Below, in pieces: positions 1 to 8,162 of a DNA stretch of 64,000 bases. Position numbers and translations under genes: made by a program. The stretch's first letter is position 1. Every line of letters starts with the position of its first letter. The notes beneath the pieces are model-generated. The model searched no databases. It saw only the letters and a list, made by a program, of their open reading frames with translations, and was not told the DNA's origin. This DNA comes from Bacteroidota bacterium (lineage in GTDB: Bacteria > Bacteroidota > Bacteroidia > Bacteroidales > Prolixibacteraceae): NCBI GenBank assembly GCA_023251435.1, contig JAHEYU010000008.1:29287-93286 (forward strand), read 5' to 3'.

Positions 1-90
1 ATAGAAAATTGCAGCAGCCAAGACATTAAATTGAATTAAATTCGGGCAAGTATTTTAATAAAGGACTTTTTTATCCTTTATTAACAATTT

Positions 91-136
91 TTGTAACGAT
101 TGTTACAATTTAATACCTGCAATCTGAATACTTTTG
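91..136 (+). promoter_or_regulatory. Promoter with Crp/Fnr-like palindrome upstream of PepSY gene
   Basis: TACTTTTG at 129-136 matches the Bacteroidota -7 box TAnnTTTG exactly, about 20 nt before the ATG at 156. Upstream at 91-108 lies a perfect inverted repeat with arms TTGTAAC and GTTACAA around GATT. Its size and symmetry suit a Crp/Fnr-family regulator; the identity of the regulator is inference. Confidence 0.55.
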
Positions 137-155
137 CAGCATTATCATCTGACTC

Positions 156-1703
156 ATGACAAAAAACGACCTACTCAGAAAACTCCGGAAGTTCCATAAA
201 TGGCCGGGAATATTAATTACACTGTTTGTAATACTCTTTTCCATCTCCGGAATTTTCATGAATCACCGGAGCCTGATTTCTGCTGTAGATATTAAACGGG
301 CAATACTACCCGACGACTATAGTTATCAGAACTGGAACAAAGCGGCTGTAAAATCAGTCTGTCATCTTGGCGGCGATTCGTCGCTGGTGTACGGAAACAT
401 CGGAATCTGGCTCAGCACCGACAATTTCAACACTTTTCAGGATTGGAATGCCGGTTTTCCAAAAGGAATCGACAACCGTAAAATCAGCAAAATCATAAAA
501 GCTCCCGATGGAAAATTGTTTACCGGAACGTATTTCGGCTTGTATCAATATTCGGTTCAGGAACACAAATGGCAAAAAGTGATACTTCCCGTCTCCGAAG
601 AAAGGATTACCGATTTGATCATAAAGCAGAATGAGCTGATCGTTCAAACTCGTTCGTTTTTGCTGAAAAGTGGCGATGGAAAAGTATTTCATTCCATTTC
701 CATTCCGGCGCCTGTTAACAATGATCAGAAAGTGAGTTTGTTCAAAACCCTTTGGTTGCTGCACAGCGGCGAATTATTTGGTCTGACCGGAAAACTGATG
801 GTCGATTTATTTGGCGTGGCGATACTGATTATTTCGCTAACAGGATTACTGCACTTTATTTTTCCCGGATGGCTGAAACGCCGGAAAGCAAAACAAAAAA
901 GCAACACTTCTGTAATCGCAGCCCGAAACACCAATCTGAGCTGGCACAATCGTCTGGGTTGGATTTTTATTCCTTTCCTGATTTTTGTGACCATTACAGG
1001 AATGTTTTTGCGCCCTCCACTGCTCATTGCGATTGCCAACTCAGTAGTTTCACCCATTCCCGGAACAGTATTGAGCTCACCAAACCCTTGGTACGACAAG
1101 CTTCGACGAGTTGCATACGACGAAGAGCAACGAATTTTCCTGTTCTCTACAAACGACGGGTTCTTTTTTACCGACGAAAATTTTGAAAGCCCGATGCGAC
1201 AACCCATGAACCAGCCACCGGTGAGTGTGATGGGCTGCAATGTACTTGAAAAAAAAGGGGAAAATACGTATCTGGTAGGATCGTTCAACGGCCTGTTTCT
1301 TTGGAATCCGTTGACCGGTCAGGTAGCAGATTATCTCTCCGGAAGCCATTATCAGGCGCCGCAAGTAGCAGGTCCGCCCATTTCGAAAGACATGATCGAC
1401 GGATGGTTTGCTGATCATTCAGGAAATGAATTCTATTTCGACTACAATTATGGTGTTTTACCCATACGGACGAACGCCTCGTTTGGCGAAATGAGTCCTG
1501 AAATCATCAGCAAAAGTCCGATTTCATTGTGGAACCTCTCGCTCGAAGTTCACACCGGCCGCATATTCGAACCTCTTTTGGGTATGTTTTACATACTGTA
1601 CGTTCCACTTGCCGGAATCTGCATTTTGATTGTGCTGATCAGCGGATTCTTTATCTGGTGGATTGGGTACCGGAGAAAATCAAAGGGTAAAAAAGCACCC
1701 TGA
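156..1703 (+). CDS. PepSY-associated TM helix protein with propeller-like region
   Basis: A 515-aa inner-membrane protein. An N-terminal TM helix (about residues 18-35, after a basic HKWPG stretch) is followed by a periplasmic part with propeller-like repeats near residues 80-150, two TM segments around 218-240 and 268-285, a second periplasmic part, and a C-terminal helix near 475-505. The layout resembles PepSY-TM proteins, a family that includes iron-reductase-like and siderophore-related membrane proteins. No heme or flavin motif is obvious, so the substrate is unknown. The gene stands alone and faces the amidase gene tail to tail, with a two-hairpin repeat between them. A palindrome and -7 box precede it, suggesting regulation by a Crp/Fnr-type factor. 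The family call is fairly sure; the function is not. Confidence 0.7.
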   Translation: MTKNDLLRKLRKFHKWPGILITLFVILFSISGIFMNHRSLISAVDIKRAILPDDYSYQNWNKAAVKSVCHLGGDSSLVYGNIGIWLSTDNFNTFQDWNAGFPKGIDNRKISKIIKAPDGKLFTGTYFGLYQYSVQEHKWQKVILPVSEERITDLIIKQNELIVQTRSFLLKSGDGKVFHSISIPAPVNNDQKVSLFKTLWLLHSGELFGLTGKLMVDLFGVAILIISLTGLLHFIFPGWLKRRKAKQKSNTSVIAARNTNLSWHNRLGWIFIPFLIFVTITGMFLRPPLLIAIANSVVSPIPGTVLSSPNPWYDKLRRVAYDEEQRIFLFSTNDGFFFTDENFESPMRQPMNQPPVSVMGCNVLEKKGENTYLVGSFNGLFLWNPLTGQVADYLSGSHYQAPQVAGPPISKDMIDGWFADHSGNEFYFDYNYGVLPIRTNASFGEMSPEIISKSPISLWNLSLEVHTGRIFEPLLGMFYILYVPLAGICILIVLISGFFIWWIGYRRKSKGKKAP

Positions 1704-1708
1704 AACGC

Positions 1709-1771
1709 GTCACCCCGAATTTATTTCGGGGTCTTTCATGACATTGGATCCTGAAACAAGTTCAGGATGAC
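1709..1771. repeat. Two-hairpin intergenic repeat, copy A
   Basis: Two 25-bp imperfect palindromes (1709-1733 and 1747-1771) are separated by 13 bp. The first begins GTCACCCCGAA and ends TTCGGGGTC. The reverse complement of the whole unit has the same architecture as 24574-24635, and the CCCCGAA-type hairpin is identical over 25 bp. It lies between two convergent genes and may act as a bidirectional terminator. Confidence 0.8.
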
Positions 1772-1780
1772 TCCATCCAA

Positions 1781-3355
1781 CTATGCATCAATTTCTTTCA
1801 AAAATCCCGGCGCTTTGCGGTGTTTGGTGGCCTGCTCGAATGCAAACGCCAGTTTAATCAATGTTGCTTCGCTCCATGCACGGCCAAAAAATGAAATTCC
1901 GACAGGTAATCCATGTACATATCCAACCGGAACGGTAATGTTGGGATAACCCGAAATGGCCGCGACGTCCGAACTTCCGCCTCCAAAATGGTCGCCGTTT
2001 ACCCAGTCGATTTTCCATGCAGGACCATTGGTTGGTGCAATCAAGGCATCCAACTGGTGTTCATCCATTAATTTATCTATGCCTTCTTCCCGTGTAAATT
2101 TTTTCGAGTTTTTCAGTGCTTCCAGATAAACGGGATCTTTCAATCCGGTAGTTTTTTCAGCCGTTTCAAATATTTCCTGACCAAACCATTTCAATTCCGT
2201 ATCTGCAATCTTCTTATTGAATTCGATCAAATCGGCCAAATTTTGAACCTTCAACCTAGTTCTGGTTTTCAGGTAAGCATTCAGGTCGGCTTTAAATTCT
2301 GAAATTAACACCTGCCATTCAGCACTTCCCCATTCTTCCCGCTTTTCAAATTTGAGATCTTCAATGATTATTGCGCCACTATCCTTCATCTTTTGGATGG
2401 CCTCGCTCATCAATTTATCCACATCGGCACTGAATCCAAAATAGTCGGAAGCAATGCCAATCCGGGCATTTTTCAAACCATTGACATCCAAATATGGTGT
2501 GTAATCCTGGTCATTTTCAGCAAGCAAACCCAGTAAAACAGCAGCATCCGAAACTGTTCGCGCCATTGGCCCCGCAGTATCCTGACTGTGCGAAATCGGA
2601 ATGATTCCATCACCACTCCATAATCCAACGGTCGGTTTGATGCCCACAATTCCGTTAATTCCTGAAGGACAAACAATTGAGCCATCGGTTTCGGTCCCGA
2701 TTCCAATCGCGCACAAATTGGCCGAAACAGCCGCTCCGGTTCCCGAACTCGAACCGCAGGGACTTCGATCCAAACAAAACGGATTGCGAACCTGTCCGCC
2801 TCTCCCACTCCATCCACTGGATGATTGGGTTGAACGGAAATTAGCCCATTCGCTCAAATTGGTTTTGCCCAAAAGAACTGCTCCGGCGTCGCGCAATTTT
2901 TGAACGATAATGGCATCGTCGGGAGCCGGATTTCCAACCAAAGCAAGCGATCCGGCAGTGGTTTGCATTTGATCGCCGGTATCGATATTGTCTTTAATCA
3001 GCACCGGAATTCCGTGTAGCGGGCCGCGTAATTTACCTGTCATGCGCTCAATGTCCATTTTTTGTGCAATGGCAATCGCCTCCGGATTCATCTCAATAAC
3101 TGCCCGCAATTCAGAACCATTGTTGTTGACCAACTCGATCCGGTCAAGATATTTTCGCGTAATTCCTTCGGAAGTCATTTCGCTTGAACTCATTTGCTCC
3201 TGAAGTTGGGAAATGGACCATTCATTCAGTTCGAAATCAGCATAATTAACTGAAGATTCTGCTTTGGTTGCTGGCTGAACACATGAACTCAAAGGAGCCA
3301 GAGCAAGCGTTCCACCTCCCAATGCTGCGGTTTTAAAGAAATTTCTGCGTTTCAT
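1781..3355 (-). CDS. Amidase-signature family hydrolase, Tat lipoprotein
   Basis: A 524-aa amidase-signature enzyme, which hydrolyses a C-N amide bond. The Ser-cisSer-Lys triad is visible: Lys121 in VLIKDN, the GSSSG serines near 202-204, and Ser226 in TETDGSI. The N terminus MKRRNFFKTA is a twin-arginine motif followed by lipobox LSSC with Cys25, so the protein is probably folded in the cytoplasm and exported as a lipoprotein. Export makes a GatA role unlikely, and there are no gatB or gatC neighbours. Length is typical of the family. The substrate cannot be read from sequence; peptide or aryl amides are possible. The gene is monocistronic and convergent with the PepSY gene. Confidence 0.85.
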   Translation of the reverse strand: MKRRNFFKTAALGGGTLALAPLSSCVQPATKAESSVNYADFELNEWSISQLQEQMSSSEMTSEGITRKYLDRIELVNNNGSELRAVIEMNPEAIAIAQKMDIERMTGKLRGPLHGIPVLIKDNIDTGDQMQTTAGSLALVGNPAPDDAIIVQKLRDAGAVLLGKTNLSEWANFRSTQSSSGWSGRGGQVRNPFCLDRSPCGSSSGTGAAVSANLCAIGIGTETDGSIVCPSGINGIVGIKPTVGLWSGDGIIPISHSQDTAGPMARTVSDAAVLLGLLAENDQDYTPYLDVNGLKNARIGIASDYFGFSADVDKLMSEAIQKMKDSGAIIIEDLKFEKREEWGSAEWQVLISEFKADLNAYLKTRTRLKVQNLADLIEFNKKIADTELKWFGQEIFETAEKTTGLKDPVYLEALKNSKKFTREEGIDKLMDEHQLDALIAPTNGPAWKIDWVNGDHFGGGSSDVAAISGYPNITVPVGYVHGLPVGISFFGRAWSEATLIKLAFAFEQATKHRKAPGFLKEIDA

Positions 3356-3916
3356 AAGCTTGGTGTAAATTGAAACGTCAATTTAAGAAAAGGATTTGGT
3401 TGTTCATCAACTGTAAAAAAGTTATTCCACATTATTATCCAATGCAACTTATTCCATACTCTATTTTGACCTTATCCCTCTCTCGATGAAATGAATAATC
3501 TTCCAGGTATTATTATTGAAGACTATTTATACTTGCTGTATGTCCCTGAAATGCAAAGTTAAATACTTAGCTTTGACAGATTAAATTAAAAATCTGCTAA
3601 AGATCATCACCGATGCTTAAGAAAATAGTTATCACCATAGTCATTGTTGTAATCTGTTACTTTTGGGGCTGGTATATACTAGTAATTTTACTAATGATTA
3701 AATCAGCTATATCAAAATGATGGAATTTTAGATTACAATTAGGAAACCAAAAATATGTGAAAATTAGCGGTATGGATGTTTAATAAATGAATTATCGGAA
3801 GTCAAATATGACATTTCTGAAATCGCTCGAACCATTTACAGACAGTTGAAGAAGAACTTCAGGAATGAAAACAATGAATCAGAACCAAATAACATTAATC
3901 GTAAAATCACAACACT
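3356..3916. other. AT-rich intergenic stretch with one tiny ORF
   Basis: This gap of about 560 bp is richer in AT than the flanking genes. It holds the 35-codon membrane ORF at 3613-3720. It also holds an open frame from 3768 to 3947 (ending TAG) whose translation looks protein-like (ELSEVKYDISEIARTIYRQL) but has no ATG. That frame may be the remnant of a gene once upstream of 3917. No RNA gene or clear promoter box was seen. Confidence 0.5.
3613..3720 (+). CDS. Possible 35-aa membrane peptide
   Basis: ATG to TGA gives 35 residues beginning MLKKIVITIVIVVICYFWGW. Almost the whole chain is hydrophobic, with Lys at both ends, as in a single-TM small protein. No ribosome-binding site stands out and no homologue is recognised. 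It could be a real small membrane protein or chance in AT-rich DNA. Confidence 0.35.
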   Translation: MLKKIVITIVIVVICYFWGWYILVILLMIKSAISK

Positions 3917-4432
3917 ATGGCAGATAATACAACAGAAACAATCATAGAGAAAATCGCCCGTATTAAGGCAGAACAGGCCGTTCAAATAGCGGAACTGAAA
4001 AAACAAACCAGATTGCTGAAAGATGAAATGAAACGACTTAAAGATGACGAAAAGGCCGAAAAAAACGCATACAAAGCACAACTAGATCAATTAAAATCTA
4101 ACAAAAATGATAAGCACCTTATATATGATGAAGATGAATTGGAAATCGAGAGGGTTCGTAGAAAAATACTAAAGTGGGCTAAATCTCCTGACCAAATAAA
4201 TCATAGGATCGTAAGAATTTATTTGGAATTATTAAAACAAAATAATTTTGTTTATCTAGATGACCTTGAAAATCACTCAAAAACAATAAAAACATTTAAA
4301 AGCAATTTTGGGCAGATGAAAATCATTAGCGATCATAATCATGCCAAAGTTTTTGATATAATAAATGATAAAGTTTATTTGTGGGACCCTGTAAAGAGTG
4401 ATGTTTTAAAAGCATTCCAGAATATTTTATAA
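3917..4432 (+). CDS. Orphan coiled-coil protein
   Basis: A 171-aa protein of unknown function, not recognised. Residues 10-65 are highly charged (Lys, Glu, Asp) with a heptad-like pattern and probably form a coiled coil. Residues 75-171 look like a small globular domain with alternating helices and strands, ending VYLWDPVKSDVLKAFQNIL. There is no signal peptide or TM segment, so it is likely cytoplasmic. Codon use is more AT-rich than in neighbours, and it sits beside a possible gene remnant, which hints at acquired DNA. A strong hairpin terminator follows directly. Confidence 0.65.
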   Translation: MADNTTETIIEKIARIKAEQAVQIAELKKQTRLLKDEMKRLKDDEKAEKNAYKAQLDQLKSNKNDKHLIYDEDELEIERVRRKILKWAKSPDQINHRIVRIYLELLKQNNFVYLDDLENHSKTIKTFKSNFGQMKIISDHNHAKVFDIINDKVYLWDPVKSDVLKAFQNIL

Positions 4433-4436
4433 CAAT

Positions 4437-4467
4437 AAAAAAGCTCATCAAATTGATGAGCTTTTTT
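4437..4467 (+). terminator. Rho-independent terminator after the coiled-coil gene
   Basis: The stem AAGCTCATCAA/TTGATGAGCTT is flanked by an A run and a T run immediately after the stop at 4432. It could work in both directions. Confidence 0.85.
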
Positions 4468-4606
4468 ATTTAGTCGTGCTACTAATTCAAAAGTCACATT
4501 TTTCGGGAGTTAAAGGGCTTATATCTTTCAAGAAATCTTTATAAGTCATTACTATTCGTCAATTTCTTTTTTTGCTTCTTTAGCATTATCGTACTATCTA
4601 GATTGT

Positions 4607-4645
4607 AGTCCGGGCTTCACTTTGAGTGAAACCCGGACTTTATTC
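4607..4645. terminator. Hairpin terminator downstream of rfbB
   Basis: AGTCCGGG at 4607-4614 pairs with CCCGGACT at 4632-4639, with an inner TTCACT/AGTGAA stem. It lies just past the rfbB stop and probably ends the galE-rfbB transcript. Confidence 0.65.
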
Positions 4646-4668
4646 TTTCTTTGCCTAAGCCTGCGCCT

Positions 4669-5721
4669 TTACCTGTTCTGATATTGCTTTTCGTAGTAGC
4701 TCTGGTAATCGCCGCTGGTAACGTTTTCCATCCATTCTGTATTTTCCAGGTACCAATCGATGGTTTTTTCCAAACCTTCTTCAAACTGAAGGCTCGGTAC
4801 CCAATTCAACTCTTTTTGAAGCTTGGAGGAATCTATGGCATAGCGTAAATCATGTCCGGCACGGTCTTTTACGTAAGTAATCAGTTTTTCGGAAGTTCCG
4901 GGTTCACGCCTAAGTTTACCGTCCATTATGCGGCACATCACTTTTATCAAATCAATATTTGTCCATTCGTTGTGTCCTCCAATGTTGTAAGTGTCGCCAT
5001 CTTTTCCCTGATGGAAAATCACATCAATGGCACGTGCATGATCTTCAACCCACAACCAGTCGCGGATATTGAGACCTTCGCCATAAACTGGCAGCGCTTT
5101 GTTGTTCTTGATATTATTTATAAACAGCGGAATCAATTTTTCAGGAAACTGGAACGAACCGTAATTGTTCGAGCAGTTTGAAACCACAACCGGCAACCCG
5201 AAAGTATCGTGGTAAGCACGCACAAAATGGTCGGAACTGGCTTTTGACGCGGAATATGGACTGTGCGGATCGTAACCGGTTTTTTCGGTAAACATACCTT
5301 CGCTGCCCAAACTTCCGTACACTTCATCGGTCGAAATGTGGTAAAAGCGTTTGCCTTCAGTATTGTCTTTCCAGATGTGACGAATGGCATTCAGCAAATT
5401 CACTGTACCGATCACATTGGTAAATACAAATTCAGTCGGATTGGTGATCGACCTGTCAACATGCGATTCTGCTGCAAGGTGAATTACTCCATCAAATTGT
5501 CTTTCAATAAAAAGCTTCAGGATAAAATCCGCATCAACGATATCACCTTTTACAAACTCGTAATTTGCCTTGCCCTCAATGTCAGTCAGATTCGCAAGAT
5601 TTCCAGCGTAAGTGAGCTTGTCGAGGTTCACAATTTTATATTCAGGATACTTATTTACAAACAAACGAACAAGGTGCGAACCAATAAATCCGGCACCTCC
5701 GGTAATCAGGATTGTCTTCAT
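4669..5721 (-). CDS. rfbB: dTDP-glucose 4,6-dehydratase
   Basis: A 350-aa extended short-chain dehydrogenase. It converts dTDP-glucose to dTDP-4-keto-6-deoxyglucose, the branch point to dTDP-rhamnose and other deoxysugars. The NAD-binding GGAGFIGSH is at residues 8-16, STDEVYG carries the catalytic Asp-Glu pair, and YSASKASSD carries the Tyr-Lys pair. Length fits RmlB. It lies 49 nt downstream of galE on the same strand, so both nucleotide-sugar genes are probably co-transcribed for surface polysaccharide synthesis. The other rml genes are not in this window. Confidence 0.93.
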   Translation of the reverse strand: MKTILITGGAGFIGSHLVRLFVNKYPEYKIVNLDKLTYAGNLANLTDIEGKANYEFVKGDIVDADFILKLFIERQFDGVIHLAAESHVDRSITNPTEFVFTNVIGTVNLLNAIRHIWKDNTEGKRFYHISTDEVYGSLGSEGMFTEKTGYDPHSPYSASKASSDHFVRAYHDTFGLPVVVSNCSNNYGSFQFPEKLIPLFINNIKNNKALPVYGEGLNIRDWLWVEDHARAIDVIFHQGKDGDTYNIGGHNEWTNIDLIKVMCRIMDGKLRREPGTSEKLITYVKDRAGHDLRYAIDSSKLQKELNWVPSLQFEEGLEKTIDWYLENTEWMENVTSGDYQSYYEKQYQNR

Positions 5722-5770
5722 ATCAAATGGTTATATTAATTAAAGTCATCTAAATTCAATTTCACAACTC

Positions 5771-6796
5771 TCACTCCATTCCGCGTACCCGTTTCTCCCA
5801 AAGCCAGGCCGAAAGCATCGTTTCTTCCAACCCTGTTTCGGCTTTCCAGCCCAGTTCTTCGTTTGCAAATGTTGTGTCAGCCCAGATTTTCTCGATATCA
5901 CCGGCACGACGTCCAACAATTTTATAGTTCAGTTTCACTCCGCTTGCCTTTTCGAATGCTTGAACTGCTTCAAGAACTGAAACACCATTTCCGGTTCCAA
6001 GGTTGAAAATCTCGTAACCAGATTTATTTTTATTTTCGAGCAAACGCTCAACAGCCACAACATGCGCTTTTGCCAGGTCAACCACATTGATGTAGTCACG
6101 AACGGCTGAACCGTCAATCGTATCGTAATCATTGCCAAAAACCTTCAACTCGCTGCGCAATCCGGCTGCAGTTTGAGTAATAAACGGAACCAGATTGGCA
6201 GGCACTCCTAAAGGAAGTTCGCCAATCAGCGCTGAAGGATGAGCTCCAACCGGATTAAAATAACGAAGCGCAATCCCTTTAATTGCAGGATTGGCAGCGA
6301 TGGTATCTTTTAAAATATCCTCATTTACCCTTTTTGTATTTCCATAAGGTGATTCAGCATCTTTACGCGGTGTATTCTCGGTAACCGGCAGCTGATCTGG
6401 TTGCCCGTAAACCGTGCACGACGAAGAAAAAACAATGTTTGAAATTCCGAATTTCAATTGACATTCCAGAAGATTGATCAGTGAAACCAAATTGTTTTTG
6501 TAGTACATCAAAGGTATTTCAACCGACTCGCCCACAGCTTTTGAAGCCGCAAAATGTATGATGGCTGCGATATTTGGATATTTGGTAAAGAAATTCTCCA
6601 ATTTATCCTTATCAACCAAATCGAACTGCTCAAAGGCAGGGCGAATTCCGGTAATTTTTTCAATCCCATCCAATGAGTCGATACTCGAATTCGAAAGATT
6701 GTCAACAATAACCACTTCATAACCCGCATTTATCAATTCAACAGCCGTATGTGAACCAATGTAACCTGCACCACCGGTGACCAATATTTGTTTCAT
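5771..6796 (-). CDS. galE: UDP-glucose 4-epimerase
   Basis: A 341-aa NAD-dependent epimerase interconverting UDP-glucose and UDP-galactose. GGAGYIGSH lies at the N terminus, followed by SSSCTVYG and the Tyr-x3-Lys motif in SPYGNTKR. The ATG at 6796 (MKQILVTGG) is chosen because the Rossmann strand begins there; the frame is open ten codons further upstream but that extension is not family-like. It is transcribed ahead of rfbB with a short gap, suggesting an operon feeding envelope glycans. Confidence 0.93.
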   Translation of the reverse strand: MKQILVTGGAGYIGSHTAVELINAGYEVVIVDNLSNSSIDSLDGIEKITGIRPAFEQFDLVDKDKLENFFTKYPNIAAIIHFAASKAVGESVEIPLMYYKNNLVSLINLLECQLKFGISNIVFSSSCTVYGQPDQLPVTENTPRKDAESPYGNTKRVNEDILKDTIAANPAIKGIALRYFNPVGAHPSALIGELPLGVPANLVPFITQTAAGLRSELKVFGNDYDTIDGSAVRDYINVVDLAKAHVVAVERLLENKNKSGYEIFNLGTGNGVSVLEAVQAFEKASGVKLNYKIVGRRAGDIEKIWADTTFANEELGWKAETGLEETMLSAWLWEKRVRGME

Positions 6797-6936
6797 GTTT
6801 TTACATGTATTTATGTTGAGCCGCAAATTTATGAATAATCTGGTTTCCTTTGGACTTGCGAATGTATTAAGTTTTGTTGAGCATAAAATAAGCTGTTTTG
6901 TTGAAAACTTTGACTTGAAACAATCCTTATTTTTCT

Positions 6937-6944
6937 TACTTTTG
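6937..6944 (+). promoter_or_regulatory. -7 box for the HU-CCDC81/SPOR gene
   Basis: TACTTTTG is an exact TAnnTTTG match, 20 nt before the start codon at 6965. Confidence 0.6.
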
Positions 6945-6964
6945 ACTGTTTAAACACAAAAACC

Positions 6965-7783
6965 GTGGAAATTAATCAATACATAAAAGAGCTGCTGTTG
7001 CTGAATGATTGCGTGATCATTCCTGAATTCGGTGGATTTGTTGCCAATTACAAACCGGCAACCATCGAAAACAATCAGTTTTACCCGCCATCAAAAGAAA
7101 TAGCTTTCAACAACAAACTGAATTCCAACGACGGTTTGCTAATAAATTACATTTCTGAAGCAGAAGGAGTCGACTATTTCAGCGCAAGGCAAAAACTCGA
7201 CAGTTTTGTTGAAGAAACTAACCTTAATCTCGAACGCAACCGGAATGTACATTTCGAAGGCGTAGGTTATCTGCATTACGATTCGCGCGAAAACCTATTG
7301 TTCGAACCTCAGTTGCGACAAAATTTGCTGGTTGATTCTTATGGATTACAGAATTTCTCGTACGAAAAACTTTACCAAAGGCAAATGCCCAAACCAGCCT
7401 TTAAGGTTGAGTACCTTGAGCCTGTTCCTGTTATTTTTCAGAAACGCAAACTGAAAAAACTGGTTGTCGCCCTTCCGTTACTTATGGCAATGGCACTTAT
7501 CCCGATGAAAAACAACAAGGAATACCTTTCTAAATCGGATATGGGAATGTGGGAAGCATTCACCCAAAGCGCCCCAACTGCAACGGTACAATTGTCAGAA
7601 GAAACCACTGCAGAATATGTCGCAAATGCAACTGCTACGGAACAAAGTCAATTCAATTATTACATTATTGGTGGAAGTTTCAAGAGTGAAGAAAATGCCA
7701 ATAAATACCTTCAGCAGTTAAAAGAACAAGGTTTTGAAGGACAAAATCTTGGCGTTTTTAAAGGTTGCACCGCATTGCAATGA
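6965..7783 (+). CDS. HU-CCDC81 and SPOR domain protein, frameshifted near its end
   Basis: The 272-aa reading starts GTGGAAATT (Val codon as Met). Residues 1-135 carry two HU-CCDC81 units (CVIIPEFGGFVANY is the hallmark). A single TM segment follows near 165-178 (VVALPLLMAMALIP), then a SPOR domain from about 230 (YYIIGGSFKSEENANKYL). SPOR domains bind denuded peptidoglycan glycan strands, so a role at the septum or wall is likely in this Bacteroidota-specific family. The SPOR domain breaks off at GVFKGCTALQ. The missing half is present from 7765 in the -1 frame, as if one base had been lost near 7763-7766. This is either a sequence error or a real frameshift. Confidence 0.8.
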   Translation: MEINQYIKELLLLNDCVIIPEFGGFVANYKPATIENNQFYPPSKEIAFNNKLNSNDGLLINYISEAEGVDYFSARQKLDSFVEETNLNLERNRNVHFEGVGYLHYDSRENLLFEPQLRQNLLVDSYGLQNFSYEKLYQRQMPKPAFKVEYLEPVPVIFQKRKLKKLVVALPLLMAMALIPMKNNKEYLSKSDMGMWEAFTQSAPTATVQLSEETTAEYVANATATEQSQFNYYIIGGSFKSEENANKYLQQLKEQGFEGQNLGVFKGCTALQ

Positions 7784-7878
7784 AAGGTTTTACAACTATG
7801 GAAGAAGCCCAGAAAGAACTTAACTCGCTGCTTTACCAAAACCCTCAATCGGGTGTCTGGATATCGGCAAACGAATAA
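7765..7878 (+). other. Out-of-frame C-terminal half of the SPOR domain
   Basis: Read from 7765 in the -1 frame relative to the upstream gene, this gives LHRIAMKGFTTMEEAQKE and continues to a TAA at 7876-7878 (37 codons). It restores the second SPOR repeat (residues like R-I-A, F-T-T-x-E-E-A, then a final VWI strand). A terminator begins 7 nt later, so the original gene surely ended here. Confidence 0.8.
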
Positions 7879-7885
7879 AATACTG

Positions 7886-7912
7886 AAAGCTCCGAAAGGA
7901 GCTTTTTTTTTC
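7886..7912 (+). terminator. Rho-independent terminator
   Basis: AAAGCTCC/GGAGCTTT stem with a GAAA tetraloop and a T run, right after the true end of the SPOR gene. Confidence 0.9.
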
Positions 7913-7927
7913 TTACCGGCAGCTCAT

Positions 7928-7965
7928 AAAAAAAGCCATCCCAAAAATTCTGGAATGACTTTTTT
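7928..7965. terminator. Possible second hairpin terminator
   Basis: An A run plus GCCATCCC pairs imperfectly (two mismatches) with GGAATGAC and a T run. It could terminate transcripts from either side, including mtnP. Confidence 0.45.
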
Positions 7966-8162
7966 GTTCTGATGTATGAAATCACGTCAATTTAAATTCC
8001 TTTTCTCTCTAAACACTAAATTGACTGGTCGATTCTGAAAAATTGTTCATGGCTTTGAGACAACTTACATGATTTCTTTTTTACAAAACCTATGCCAATA
8101 ATCCCAATTAGAAGGTCATTTTTCGTAGAGAATTAAATTTTTTTTGACCCGTTAGCACAGGT

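Noticed and set aside
752..1186. Open frame of 144 codons inside the PepSY gene
   Set aside because: It overlaps a longer gene with clear TM and family features in another frame, has an unnatural composition and no start signals.
3768..3947. Independent gene upstream of the coiled-coil protein
   Set aside because: The frame has no ATG, GTG or TTG start with a ribosome site and is cut by a stop upstream; it is kept only as a possible remnant.
7755..7770. Programmed -1 frameshift in the SPOR gene
   Set aside because: The sequence GTTTTTAAAGG is T/A-rich but is not an X-XXY-YYZ heptamer in the zero frame, and no downstream stimulatory hairpin was seen at the right distance. A lost base is simpler.
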